DNA of 64,000 nt from Candidatus Megaera endosymbiont of Mesostigma viride (GCA_020410825.1 CP084577.1:1-64000), one strand, 5' to 3'. Shown: positions 45,372-54,682, counted from the first letter of the stretch. Translations and numbers: made by a program. Notes: generated by a model from the sequence alone, not told the origin.

Positions 45372-45734
45372 TATCTGATATAATATAATATAATCTTAAT
45401 TCTTTCAAGAAAAACCTACTTATTTCACCGGTCATTCTTCCCATTGCTTTATATATCTTAACTAACGCCAGTTTCGCATTAGAACATACATGAACACTAG
45501 TCTTTTCCTAGGATATCATTACTATAGGTAGGGAAATATAATATTTTATTTAGTAATACTTAAGTAATACATCTGTATTTCTTAAGTATTACAGATGTAT
45601 TATAATATTTTTTATTCTAAGTTCTGATTTTGATATAGAAAATGTGGGTTCAGATTGTTATAGAATCATTTCCTCAAGTGGGGGCATTCTTGCACGCTTT
45701 TTAACAGTAGGTAATTCCTAATGTTCGTTAGTCA
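45372..45734. other. Intergenic: GTAATAC palindromes and a short coding remnant
   Basis: TAATACTTAAG (45554-45564) and its exact complement (45581-45591) form an 11-bp inverted repeat, and AATACATCTGTA and its complement overlap it, so several palindromes are nested between 45552 and 45600. About 45420-45500, minus strand, reads as a protein-like fragment (SNAKLALVKIYKAMGRMTGE) with no start or context, perhaps a lost gene. Confidence 0.55.
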
Positions 45735-48524
45735 TTAGTCATTAATTGTCAAAGTAAATGCAACAGTAACCCCTTTGTCTTGGTTCTGTTTAGCCCATAT
45801 CTGACCGTTATGTGCTTCAATAACTTTTTTAGATAAGGCAAGCCCTATACCTCTTCCACCTGCAGGAGTTTTAGTATTTGAACTAACGGTAAATGGTTCA
45901 AAAACTTCAAATAGTTCATCTTTTGGAATACCTATCCCTTCGTCTTTTACACTAAAGAGAATAGTATTACTTTGTTCTGGTTTTAGCTCAATTGTAATTG
46001 TTCCCTGTTTACAGTATTGAATAGCATTTACTATAATATTATCGATAGTACGTGAAATGTAGTATTCATCACATAATACAGTTAATTCATCCTCTATTTG
46101 TAAATTAAACCATAAGTCATCTTTATCCTGAATATATAACTTTTTACATAGTTCTAATCTTTCGTGAACTAAATCAGTTAAGTTTACTTGAGATTTATTT
46201 AACTGATAGTTAATATTATTAAGCTTTGATAAATCAATTAGATTATTTACTAAACTGGTTAATCTTTCAGAACTATCAGCAATATCTTTGGTTGCATTAC
46301 GCCTTTGTTCTTCATTAAATTTATCGTAGTTATCCCATAAAACCTGTCCAAGACTAGTAATACCAGTAATTGGAGTACGTGTTTCATGTTCTAGGTTTCG
46401 TAAAAGCTCATTTTTAATTTCATATAGCTTAGTTAGTTCTTTCTTCTGGTCTATTACTTTATGTTCTAAATAATTTGATTTTTGTTCTATTTCTTCTTCA
46501 TAAGCTTGTTTGGGTCTAAAAAAGATAACAATAGCAGTACCAGCTAGTAAAAAGGTATAGATAATAAGTGAAGTAGAAGCAGTATTAATAACAATATTAT
46601 CTATACCTGTATAGTATTGATAAGCTTTTATACTTGAATAAATACCTACTATCATCATAGTAAGTAATAATTTCCATCGAGTTAATATTGCAGCTACTAT
46701 TAGGTTGACAATAAATACTACAAACTGCAAATGGCTAAAGTTGCTTAACATTAGAAAAAAGCTACTACAAAAAATTAATAGGAAAAAGATGCTTATACTC
46801 CAAGCTACCTGTGCAATATTATCTTTTTTTATAGTTGATGGCCAAATAGGATAAGTCGTAAAACACACAGATAATACAAGCATAATCTCATAAAATGGTA
46901 ATATTGTATCTTTGTTTTGGCCATCGATAACGTTAGATATGGAGTACATAGTGGAGATAGTGGAAATAGTAGAAAATATCCCAAAACTAGTATAAGTTAA
47001 GTCCCTTTTAGGTGAATTATTCTTACAAAAAACCATTAAATCAAATTCTGTAATAGCTTTTACAAGTTGATGAAATTTATGTTTACCTATAGTTCCGTTA
47101 CTACAAGACAATTGGTTATTTTTTTTATTAATCCACCCTCCATTTTGCTTTAATAGATAATGACTTCCCATAAAGAATATTAAATTGACAATTGTTCCAG
47201 GTAGAATACTATCAACCCCAGTAGTATCCATAAAATATATTCGCCATACTATAACACTTACAAAGCCTGCTCCCATACCTATTAAAACTGATTTTGTCGT
47301 ACTACGAAAACCCAAGATAGCCAATATAAGAGGTACGTCAATTATTGGGATATAGAAACTTTGGGTCATAAATACCAGCGGTAACAAATCATAATCAAGT
47401 AATGCTAAATATATGGAAATTACCCCAAGTAATACCGAAATAATTTTGGACAAGACTAATTCACTTTTAAATTTTATATTTAGTGGATAACAAAAATCGT
47501 GAGTTAATAGAACTGATGAAGCATTTATATTAGAATCAGCTGTAGACATACACATGGCTACTACACCTACCATTATAAAACTTTTAAGTCCTGTATGAGC
47601 GTAGTTATTTGTTATGTATTGTACTAAGTCTTTAGGATTAAGATTAGGGTCGATATTGAATAGAAGAAATGCAATCCATGCCATTCCAATTAAAATTAAC
47701 ATTAGTAATATAGCTGAAATACTAAAAGCTTTTTTAACCTGAGAGACACTACGTCCTATGGCCACTCTCTGGAACATAGTTGGGTTCAAATCTGGTATGG
47801 AAAAAAGCAGAAACAATAATAATACCGACCAAAATTTAGGATTCGAAAGACCTAAGAACTCTTCATAATTAAATAGAGGGTGTTGAACAGCAGTTACTAG
47901 ATTAAAGGTAGGAAGACTGCTTAAGTCGTTCCATATAACGATACCCAAAACAGGTATTAATACGCCAAAAGTAAAGAATTGTATCACATCTGTAAAAGTA
48001 ACTGATCTAATTCCTCCAACGCTAGAGTATAATATCACTACAGATGCAGCTAAAAAAATTGGATAGTTTCCAGATAATCCTAAAAAATCATTTAAAATAT
48101 AACCGAAAACTTTAAACTGTACTGCTATGAAACCTGCGGAAGCAATAGCTCCTCCTATAGCTGATATAAGTCTTACGTGTTTCCCATATAAATCTCCCAT
48201 TGCTGAAGCTACAGAAATGCTCCCTAGAAATTCACTCATTTTTGGAACAAAAACATACGCATTTAGGAATAAGCACACTACCATCCCCAAACAACCAATA
48301 GCGTAATGTAATCCGGTGGTGTAAACCTCAGCTATCGTTATAAAAAGATAATCCCCGCCAATCCACGTAGCAACTATTGTAGAAACTAAAGCCCCAGTAG
48401 AAAAATTTCTGTTTCCTAAAGAGTAATCCTTTATGTTTTTTACTCCTCTTCCATAGTAAAGGCCTACTACAAGATTAAGGGTTAAAAACACAATAAAGAC
48501 TACTGTATCAATATTAAATTGCAT
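45735..48524 (-). CDS. CbrA-like sodium:solute symporter / sensor histidine kinase fusion
   Basis: A 929-residue protein. Residues about 1-460 form a sodium:solute symporter (SSS/PutP) domain with 12-13 membrane segments (opening DTVVFIVFLTLNLVVGLYYG, GNRNFSTGALVSTIVATWIGG). A second membrane region (about 500-680) follows, then a full kinase core: H-box LEHETRTPITGI with H712, N-box IIVNAIQYC, G-boxes VKDEGIGIPK and GGRGIGLALSKK. The plan matches CbrA-type proteins, in which transport or ligand binding drives the kinase. No response regulator is adjacent, so its partner would be elsewhere. GGAG lies 7 nt before the ATG. Carriage on a plasmid is unusual. Confidence 0.9.
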   Translation of the reverse strand: MQFNIDTVVFIVFLTLNLVVGLYYGRGVKNIKDYSLGNRNFSTGALVSTIVATWIGGDYLFITIAEVYTTGLHYAIGCLGMVVCLFLNAYVFVPKMSEFLGSISVASAMGDLYGKHVRLISAIGGAIASAGFIAVQFKVFGYILNDFLGLSGNYPIFLAASVVILYSSVGGIRSVTFTDVIQFFTFGVLIPVLGIVIWNDLSSLPTFNLVTAVQHPLFNYEEFLGLSNPKFWSVLLLFLLFSIPDLNPTMFQRVAIGRSVSQVKKAFSISAILLMLILIGMAWIAFLLFNIDPNLNPKDLVQYITNNYAHTGLKSFIMVGVVAMCMSTADSNINASSVLLTHDFCYPLNIKFKSELVLSKIISVLLGVISIYLALLDYDLLPLVFMTQSFYIPIIDVPLILAILGFRSTTKSVLIGMGAGFVSVIVWRIYFMDTTGVDSILPGTIVNLIFFMGSHYLLKQNGGWINKKNNQLSCSNGTIGKHKFHQLVKAITEFDLMVFCKNNSPKRDLTYTSFGIFSTISTISTMYSISNVIDGQNKDTILPFYEIMLVLSVCFTTYPIWPSTIKKDNIAQVAWSISIFFLLIFCSSFFLMLSNFSHLQFVVFIVNLIVAAILTRWKLLLTMMIVGIYSSIKAYQYYTGIDNIVINTASTSLIIYTFLLAGTAIVIFFRPKQAYEEEIEQKSNYLEHKVIDQKKELTKLYEIKNELLRNLEHETRTPITGITSLGQVLWDNYDKFNEEQRRNATKDIADSSERLTSLVNNLIDLSKLNNINYQLNKSQVNLTDLVHERLELCKKLYIQDKDDLWFNLQIEDELTVLCDEYYISRTIDNIIVNAIQYCKQGTITIELKPEQSNTILFSVKDEGIGIPKDELFEVFEPFTVSSNTKTPAGGRGIGLALSKKVIEAHNGQIWAKQNQDKGVTVAFTLTIND

Positions 48525-48834
48525 GATTTAACTCCAACATTGTTCTAGTTAAATTATTAGTTAAAATAAGATAATTAGAAATGACAAATTTATATTTTAA
48601 TATTAACTGGGATTTTTTATGAAAATGAATTATCCCCAAAACTTATATACATTAAAACCTTTGCTCTAACCTATAATCTTTGAGAATAGATTGACATTTG
48701 TCAACGTATAAGTTGAACTTTAGTAACAGACTTTTGGTTTTTTAATCTTATATAGGAGTTGATATGATGCTTATTAAGAAATTAACCCTATCAACAAAAG
48801 AAATAAAGGTAAACTAAAAATATATATAATTTTT
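48525..48834. other. Intergenic, nothing recognised
   Basis: AT-rich gap upstream of the symporter/kinase gene; it should hold that gene's minus-strand promoter but I see no clear -35/-10 pair, operator or gene. Confidence 0.5.
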
Positions 48835-49165
48835 TTACCTGGGAGCGTAGTCTGAATATTTGACGGACTGGAACACTTTTAATTTATTGTTACTATTTTT
48901 GTTACGCTGTAGCGTTGGTATAGATTGTACTAAAAAATAGACAGGAACTTGGTCATTCCCTATTTCTAAAAATTTTATCTGATATCTCTTGCCTATCCCT
49001 AAACATACTTTTTGAAATACTTGATTGACCGATCCAGCAAACACCGCTCAGCGATATTTCGCTGGAAATGCCATCTGATATAGTAAAACAGTAACATTGT
49101 GGCTTTTGTGTATATATTTGATCATTCTTCCATTTTACGTCACAAGCAGTTGAGAATATAATCAA
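48835..49165 (-). pseudogene. Frameshifted small exported protein, unknown
   Basis: Two overlapping minus-strand frames read as one protein broken by a frameshift near 49050. The first encodes a signal-like front IIFSTACDVKWKNDQIYT; the second continues with GSVNQVFQKVCLGIGKRYQI and LEIGNDQVPVYFLVQSIPT. Neither half is long enough alone, and the composition is continuous across the break. The family is not recognised. Confidence 0.45.
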
Positions 49166-49263
49166 AAAGAGTTTAAAATAAATCCATACACTTGTGTTTT
49201 TGATGTGGCCTTACCAAAAACAAGTATATATAAATTACTTTGATAAAATTCCTTACAATTAGT

Positions 49264-49291
49264 CTCCTCTAAGTGGTTTAACCTAGAGGAG
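49264..49291. promoter_or_regulatory. Hairpin masking a Shine-Dalgarno-like site
   Basis: CTCCTCTAAG pairs, with one mismatch, with CCTAGAGGAG, around an 8-nt loop. The 3' arm contains GAGGAG. It resembles the hairpin at 39636-39666 in layout. No ATG follows closely here, the next gene starting 118 bp downstream. Confidence 0.4.
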
Positions 49292-49409
49292 TAACCAAAA
49301 CATATACATAAAAAGTTAATAATTAGATAATATAATCAGGTTTTACTTTACAAATCTTTCTTAAAATACTAAATTTAAACTTCCTTAATAAAAATAAACT
49401 AATTAATTT

Positions 49410-49739
49410 ATGATTCAGGAAGAATTTGTTAATGTAATACTTGAGATATTATCGCCAATGTCTAATGTTAATGTGATAAAAAGTAAAGGGCATATAGTTT
49501 TATACAAAGATGGAGCTATGTTTGGAAAGATAATTAAAAAAAGTGTTTTGTTCTTAAGTGATGGTAATAAATTTATAAAAATGGAAAGTAAACTAATAGC
49601 TAGACTACTTGGGCCTAAAAATCAACTTGACCAATCAGACTTTGATACGTTTTTATTTGAAGCTAGCAAAGCGTGGTGGTTGGCTAAGGGGAAAACTATA
49701 AATATTTCAAATATGCGAAAAGTTTTAATAAAAACCTAA
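49410..49739 (+). CDS. TfoX/Sxy N-terminal domain-like protein
   Basis: A 109-residue protein with the TfoX-N pattern: VLYKDGAMFGKIIKKSVLFL, then a helical DFDTFLFEASKAWWLAKG end. In gamma-proteobacteria Sxy promotes competence gene expression; stand-alone TfoX-N proteins elsewhere have unknown roles. The start has no strong ribosome site. It is alone on the plus strand. Confidence 0.65.
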   Translation: MIQEEFVNVILEILSPMSNVNVIKSKGHIVLYKDGAMFGKIIKKSVLFLSDGNKFIKMESKLIARLLGPKNQLDQSDFDTFLFEASKAWWLAKGKTINISNMRKVLIKT

Positions 49740-49971
49740 CCGGTATTAAATTTCAATAACTCCGGCTAATTTCCCGTAACGAGCCTAAGTTTAGAGGAAA
49801 TAGTGAAGCTAAAAAACAGGAATTAGTTTTAACAAATAAGTTATCAACAATTTTGTTGATAAGATTGTAGAAAACCCTGGTTAAGTTAATTCATTGTAAG
49901 TGCAAGAAGCATTGCTTATATTTTGAACAGTTGAAAAAGATGGCGGCAAATTCAATTTATAACTTTCTGGT

Positions 49972-50172
49972 TTAAGTTTGGTAAAAATACGAGATATCCT
50001 TATCTAAAACTTTTGCTATTAAGGATAATCGTGCTGCGCTAATTCTATTTTTAGCATTTTCATATTTTTGCAGTTGTTGAGCAGAAACTCCAATCTTTTT
50101 GCCTAGTTCACTTTGAGACATATTATTATCTAATCTCAAAGAATAGATTTTTTTACCAATTATTTGGTCCAC
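49972..50172 (-). CDS. Small XRE-family regulator
   Basis: A 66-residue minimal HTH: IGKKIYSLRLDNNMSQSEL, then QQLQKYENAKNRISAARLSL and DISYFYQT. It is a close paralogue of the HTH of the T4SS-side regulator at 30714-31091 and may bind similar operators, so cross-talk is possible. Confidence 0.85.
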   Translation of the reverse strand: MDQIIGKKIYSLRLDNNMSQSELGKKIGVSAQQLQKYENAKNRISAARLSLIAKVLDKDISYFYQT

Positions 50173-50206
50173 GTTATTAAAATAATTTTCTATATGCTGT
50201 ATTTGT

Positions 50207-50485
50207 TTATTTGAAAATTTTTAAAATCTCAGGAGAGGATTTAAATTTACTAATTTTAAACTCTTCAACTACTACTCGATAATCACTACCAAGTTTTAAA
50301 AAAAGTTCAGTGTATTTAAAGTCATTGTTCCTGTCAAAAACTTCGGTGCAGTAAAAATCATCATTAAAATCATATTGAGGGAATTTTCTTTTAAGAAAAG
50401 TACAAATTTCTTGCCATTCTTTTTGACTAATTTTTAGTTCATATCTTTTGTATTTTAAAAGGAAAAAGGCAAAGATATTCATCAA
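50207..50485 (-). CDS. Small protein, unknown
   Basis: A 92-residue protein with a short hydrophobic start and a mixed helix/strand remainder (EWQEICTFLKRKFPQYDF, YTELFLKLGSDYRVVVEEF). No family is recognised and no strong ribosome site is seen. It precedes the small XRE gene by 34 bp in the same direction, so they may be co-transcribed. Confidence 0.55.
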   Translation of the reverse strand: MMNIFAFFLLKYKRYELKISQKEWQEICTFLKRKFPQYDFNDDFYCTEVFDRNNDFKYTELFLKLGSDYRVVVEEFKISKFKSSPEILKIFK

Positions 50486-50799
50486 AATTAAAACATGAAG
50501 TAAGCCAGCGTTAAAATCGTTTAATATATGGTATTTTAAAATATTGTTAAAGAATAATAATCCTGTTAGAAGGGAAATCCAAAAGGGGGAAATGGCAAAT
50601 ATCTTGATAAAAGTATTTGCATCTTAAAACTTAAATTCATAAATGTATTCCATAATTAGGCACTGTACATTATATATTATAAGTTGAACTCTAACAACAG
50701 TTTTTCATGAATTACCCAACGCCTTAAAGAGCGTTTGGCTTCTTGCTTAATAATATCATAACTAATGAAGAAAAATAACAGAGAACTATACAGCATAAC
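50486..50799. other. Intergenic, nothing recognised
   Basis: A 314-base AT-rich gap between two minus-strand genes. I see no gene, clear terminator or repeat in it. Confidence 0.5.
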
Positions 50800-51654
50800 C
50801 TAAAAATATTTATTTACTTCATCTTTTATCTTCTGTCTAGTCAATTTGATTTTTGGTGAATCTCCTAATTTTAGCCACAAAATAGCATGCTCGGATAAAC
50901 CTGCAGAATTCAATTCTTTATTCACGATATTAGTGATTTCTTTTTCAATTTGTTCTTTTTGATTAGAAAAATTGCCTAAACTAAGTATTTGACCTAATTG
51001 ATTAAGAGAGTTTTGTATATTAGGTTGGACTACTTTTTTTACAAGTGTTTCTAAGTCTGATTTGTGAGTTATTAGCAATTCCAAAGCTTTATCTTTTGTT
51101 AAAGTAATATCAAAAATTAGATCGATGTAAAAAAAATATTCGGATTGCTGTTGACTATTTAGTAAGGTATCCTTATCTGGTCTAATACTTAATTTCCAAT
51201 TATAAGTTTCCTTTTGAGGAAAAGTATATAAGTTACGTAGTAAATTTTTTGATAACGGAAGAAAGTGATCTCCAGCAGATAATTCCTTGATTTCATTGTG
51301 ATTGTCTGGATTTCCTACAAAGGTGATTTCTTCTGGTTTTACAGTATAATAACCGGTATTGACGATAGAAACTATGTACCAAGTGGTAATTCCGCACATA
51401 ACTAGTAATAATAAAAGATTTTGGATTATAATTGTTATACGATCTTTGCTGATTAGTAGCTCTATAAACCCTATAAATAGAATAATAGTCAAAAATATTA
51501 ATACCATTGATAATATTATTAATAGAGGGGTTGGAAGAAATGCAAAAATAGAAAGTACAAAAACCAGCAACAATATACCACCTAGGGTTTCTGTGTATGA
51601 TAGTGGTTCTTGAGGTTTTTTGATGTTCTTTGTTTGAGTATTTATGGCTTTCAT
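50800..51654 (-). CDS. SPFH/band-7-like membrane protein
   Basis: A 284-residue protein with three hydrophobic segments (about 25-44, 46-67 and 76-98) and a downstream beta-alpha domain resembling SPFH/prohibitin proteins: TVKPEEITFVGN, YFFYIDLIFDITLTKDKALEL, and a helical end. AGGT lies upstream of the ATG. It is grouped with another SPFH gene (52492-53357) and an unknown membrane protein, all in one direction, suggesting a membrane-scaffold cluster. The family call is from pattern, not a close match. Confidence 0.62.
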   Translation of the reverse strand: MKAINTQTKNIKKPQEPLSYTETLGGILLLVFVLSIFAFLPTPLLIILSMVLIFLTIILFIGFIELLISKDRITIIIQNLLLLLVMCGITTWYIVSIVNTGYYTVKPEEITFVGNPDNHNEIKELSAGDHFLPLSKNLLRNLYTFPQKETYNWKLSIRPDKDTLLNSQQQSEYFFYIDLIFDITLTKDKALELLITHKSDLETLVKKVVQPNIQNSLNQLGQILSLGNFSNQKEQIEKEITNIVNKELNSAGLSEHAILWLKLGDSPKIKLTRQKIKDEVNKYF

Positions 51655-51671
51655 AATATTACCTATTTGGA

Positions 51672-52439
51672 TTAATTGATTAATTGCGGACGCAAATCAA
51701 GAGGGTAAAGTATAAATGCAGTTATCAGGTCACTGATGTTGGTTAGATTTCTCTTATTTTTGCGGCACTTAAAATCACAGTAGTATTTAGTGTAGTATGA
51801 TGAATTGAATTCCTGATCTTTAGTTCTTAGTTCTAGCTCTGCTAGTTTAAGCGAATTGGTCGGGTTTGTATTTGGTTCAAATTTTTTAATAAAATTTTTT
51901 GTTCTGTTATCTATTTCATCAGCAAAAAAGGAAATAGAACAGGGCATCTGTTCATTTTTTAAATCGTATTTCATTTTTACTTTTTCAACAAATGAGTTAA
52001 AAAATCTGGGGGTAGGGGTAGCCATTTCCATAATCAAAGGTTCTCCTACAATTGCTGCTAGTTCTTTGTTAGGAACAATCTTAATATTCAAATTAATGTT
52101 TCCATTTTCAGTAATTATTTTTAAAGGGAACTCAGTATTTTGAGTAGAATTAGGATGAAAGAATATTATGGATTCATGGTTATTAGGTTCTGTCCTGTAC
52201 TCTTTAAATATTAAACTGGATGGATTTATACTTTCAATGTGGCGAATTTTACCTGATGAGCAGAGTTTGACATAACTTAGGTCATTATCTCCTATTTCAA
52301 CGTTTACAATTCGGTTTTTTGGGGCATCTTCTAGAGAGCGTGCCAGATTTTGCGGTATTGTATGAGGAATCAAGTATGTAAGGCATAATATAATACAAAT
52401 CGTAATATAAGCAGAAATCAGACCTAGTATAATGTTCAT
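51672..52439 (-). CDS. Bitopic membrane protein in SPFH cluster, unknown
   Basis: A 255-residue protein with one membrane segment at about 6-27 and a large outside domain with several strands (RIVNVEIGDNDLSYVKL, FPLKIITENGNINLNIKIV) and cysteines in YYCDFKCRKNK. The ATG at 52439 has AGGAAA upstream; longer frames start in the preceding gene. No family is recognised. It lies between two SPFH-like genes, 17 bp before the first, so a common complex is possible. Confidence 0.62.
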   Translation of the reverse strand: MNIILGLISAYITICIILCLTYLIPHTIPQNLARSLEDAPKNRIVNVEIGDNDLSYVKLCSSGKIRHIESINPSSLIFKEYRTEPNNHESIIFFHPNSTQNTEFPLKIITENGNINLNIKIVPNKELAAIVGEPLIMEMATPTPRFFNSFVEKVKMKYDLKNEQMPCSISFFADEIDNRTKNFIKKFEPNTNPTNSLKLAELELRTKDQEFNSSYYTKYYCDFKCRKNKRNLTNISDLITAFILYPLDLRPQLIN

Positions 52440-52491
52440 ATAAGTTTCCTGGTTTTTTATATAATTAAAAGGTTGAGCGAGGGTTAAGAAA

Positions 52492-53357
52492 TTACCTTTT
52501 CTGATCAATTTGATCTAAATTTAAAATAAAGTTTTTACCATCAGTAACTTTAGGTAAAACACCATCCCATCTTTCAAGGAATTTAAGTTTTATTAACTCA
52601 GGAGTAAGAGATTTAGCGAGTTTTTCGTTAGCTTCTGCCTCTGCTTGAGCAGCTATAAGTCTGCTTTTAGCTAATCCTTCACTTGTTGCTATCTGCTTTT
52701 TTGCTTCGGCTTCCGCTTCCCTTAACTCGTTTTCTCTTTGTTCTGCTCTCTGTATAGCTTCAATTTTTCTATTTAAAGCTTCTGTGACAATAGATGGAAC
52801 ATCAAAATTGCCAATAATATAAACTTTATGTAAATTAAAACCTATCGGCTTTAATTCCTCATGAAGGATATTTTTGACCTTATAAAAAATTCTTCCTTTT
52901 TCTCCCCGTATAAATCTTCTACCCTCATCTTTGAGGCAACTATATTAATAGCATCCCTTACATTATTTTTTATGAATGTATCTGTGATTTCTTGTATTCC
53001 TAGCCTATACTTAGCAAAAAGAATAGGTATTTTCTCCGGTTCTAATGAAAAAGTAATACCTATGTTACTTGATACTTGTAGCCCTTCCTGCGTTTGGAAT
53101 TTAATATCTTCCCAAGTATGGTTCTGATCAAAAGTAGGAAATTTATACACCTCTTTCCAAGGTGCAATAAAATTAACACCTACTTTTAATGATTTTTCTT
53201 CTACGCCTTTGTTTTCTCCAAGTAAATTAACTACTATTCCTATTTGTCCGGGATTAATTCTGTATACTGTAAATAAAACAATAAGAACCAAAAAAATTGC
53301 ACTTAGTAAAATAGTTAATTGTGTCTTAATACTTAAACTGTCTATAAAATTTATCAT
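52492..53357 (-). pseudogene. SPFH/prohibitin-family protein with a frameshift at a homopolymer
   Basis: A typical SPFH (HflK/prohibitin-like) protein of about 290 residues broken by one frameshift. The first frame, from the ATG at 53357 (AGGAACA upstream), gives a membrane segment and the SPFH opening INPGQIGIVVNLLG, ending after VEDLYGEKKEEFF. The rest, in another frame, continues perfectly: VKNILHEELKPIGFNLHK, FDVPSIVTEALNRKIEAIQ, then the AEAEAKKQIATSEGLAKS coiled coil. The shift falls in an A6 run at 52884-52889 (T6 on the coding strand); one extra T would restore the frame. It may be a true mutation, an assembly error, or slippage. Confidence 0.8.
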
Positions 53358-53439
53358 TGTTCCTTCTGTTTTATTTATTTTGCCCATCTTTTCTATGGAT
53401 TTTTACTTCTTTCGTCTCTGAATCTTTTTTCATATAAAT

Positions 53440-53640
53440 ACTCTATTCATTTTTATATTATATATATAATATACACTAAACTTAGTATAACATCAATATA
53501 TATTATATATAACATCAATATATTATATATATAATTATCTATTATATTCTATAATTATTTATATAGTCTTAGAATAAGATATATATATTTAATATTTACA
53601 CTGATAAAAAATAGTTTATTATTAATAAGTATAAATAATT
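53440..53640. other. Extremely AT-rich repeat region
   Basis: This stretch is almost only A and T with repeated TATATA runs and a near-perfect direct repeat of TATAACATCAATATA in the 53486-53530 region. Its location between small DNA-binding genes and an SPFH gene suits a duplex-unwinding element or a partition site for module 2. Confidence 0.4.
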
Positions 53641-53653
53641 AAAATTTAAGGTT

Positions 53654-53812
53654 ATGGCTAATCTAAAAAATACGTTGATCTCGTTAGATGAAGACTTATT
53701 ACAGAAAATCGCAGAAGAAGCAGCAGAGAATAAAAGGACTAAGAAAGCTCAAGCAGAGTACATAATTGAACAATATTATAAGAACAAGGAAGGTAAGGGA
53801 AAAGAAAGTTAA
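53654..53812 (+). CDS. Small ribbon-helix-helix-like protein
   Basis: A 52-residue protein starting MANLKNTLISLDEDLLQKIA. The strand NTLISLDED and helices LLQKIAEEAAENK and KAQAEYIIEQYYKN fit the CopG/Arc fold. It is read from the sequence because it is too short for usual gene cutoffs. A weak AAGG site precedes the ATG. It flanks the AT-rich repeat region. Confidence 0.6.
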   Translation: MANLKNTLISLDEDLLQKIAEEAAENKRTKKAQAEYIIEQYYKNKEGKGKES

Positions 53813-53874
53813 ATATGACTTATTCATTTGATTTAATATGTTTATGCTATTTTTTCTATTTAATCACTTAAAAA

Positions 53875-54351
53875 CTAAAACGGAATAAGATCATCAATGA
53901 GTGCTTTAACTAAGCTCCTATCAAAATTATATCTTTTTAAGTTAATTTCCAGTGCTTTAACTAAGATCATCCTTGATGTATATCTTTGTGACTTATCTAA
54001 ATTTTGAGATACTTGCTGCAGTAATGATAATTCATATTCATTCAGCGGTACTGGAAATGATTTATTAGGTTTTGCTTCAATTTTATGTTTATCTGGTATA
54101 TCTACAAAGGTTTGGATTTTTATATTTTGGGCAGTTGAAAAATATGGCGTCAAATTTAATTTATATCTTTTTAATTCAATTTCCAGTGCTCTAACTAAGA
54201 TCATCCTTGATGTATATCTTTGTGACTTATCTAGATTTTGAGAGACTTGTTGCAGTAATGATAATTCATATTCATTTAGTGGGACTGGAAATGATTTATT
54301 AGGTTTTGCTTCAATTTTATGTTCATCTGGTATATCTACAAAGTTCTGCAT
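53875..54351 (-). CDS. Internally duplicated ribbon-helix-helix-like protein
   Basis: A 158-residue protein made of two near-identical modules of about 76 residues: both read Q-FVDIPD-HKIEAKPNKS, FPVPLNEYELSLLQQVSQNL and DKSQRYTSRMILV. The pattern of a short strand (KSFPVPL) and two helices fits an RHH fold, so the two modules may form a single-chain dimer. The duplication is recent (few amino-acid differences). It lies in the second ParA module. There is no close family name. Confidence 0.72.
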   Translation of the reverse strand: MQNFVDIPDEHKIEAKPNKSFPVPLNEYELSLLQQVSQNLDKSQRYTSRMILVRALEIELKRYKLNLTPYFSTAQNIKIQTFVDIPDKHKIEAKPNKSFPVPLNEYELSLLQQVSQNLDKSQRYTSRMILVKALEINLKRYNFDRSLVKALIDDLIPF

Positions 54352-54406
54352 TTTTATATTTTGTTCATGATAAGTTTTTATGTTAACTATGCGAAAAATT
54401 CCTTAC

Positions 54407-54682
54407 TTATTCTTTTGAGCTATACTTTTCAATTAATAACTCAATTGCTTCTTCCATTAGCTCTGGAGCTTTTTTTCCTTTTGTTATTTTCTGTTCAAAT
54501 ACTAGTTTGTCAAAAGCCAAGCCGTGCGATTCTTGAATATAGATACTTCTAATACGACGAATTGGGGTCGGTTGTTTTGTATTTTTTACTAGTATTGGGG
54601 CTCTACTGTTTGTAGTATTTCCTGATTTTGCTAATTCGGTTGCTCTTGCGTTCTCTTCATCTATCCAGTTATTAGTTATCAT
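54407..54682 (-). CDS. Small partner of ParA, module 2
   Basis: A 91-residue basic protein. The ATG at 54682 overlaps the ParA stop and has GAGG about 9 nt upstream. The C-terminal part ([23 protein letters not shown], then [15 protein letters not shown]) resembles a DNA-binding or RHH-like partner. By position it is the ParB-like partner of the ParA upstream. Confidence 0.65.
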   Translation of the reverse strand: MITNNWIDEENARATELAKSGNTTNSRAPILVKNTKQPTPIRRIRSIYIQESHGLAFDKLVFEQKITKGKKAPELMEEAIELLIEKYSSKE

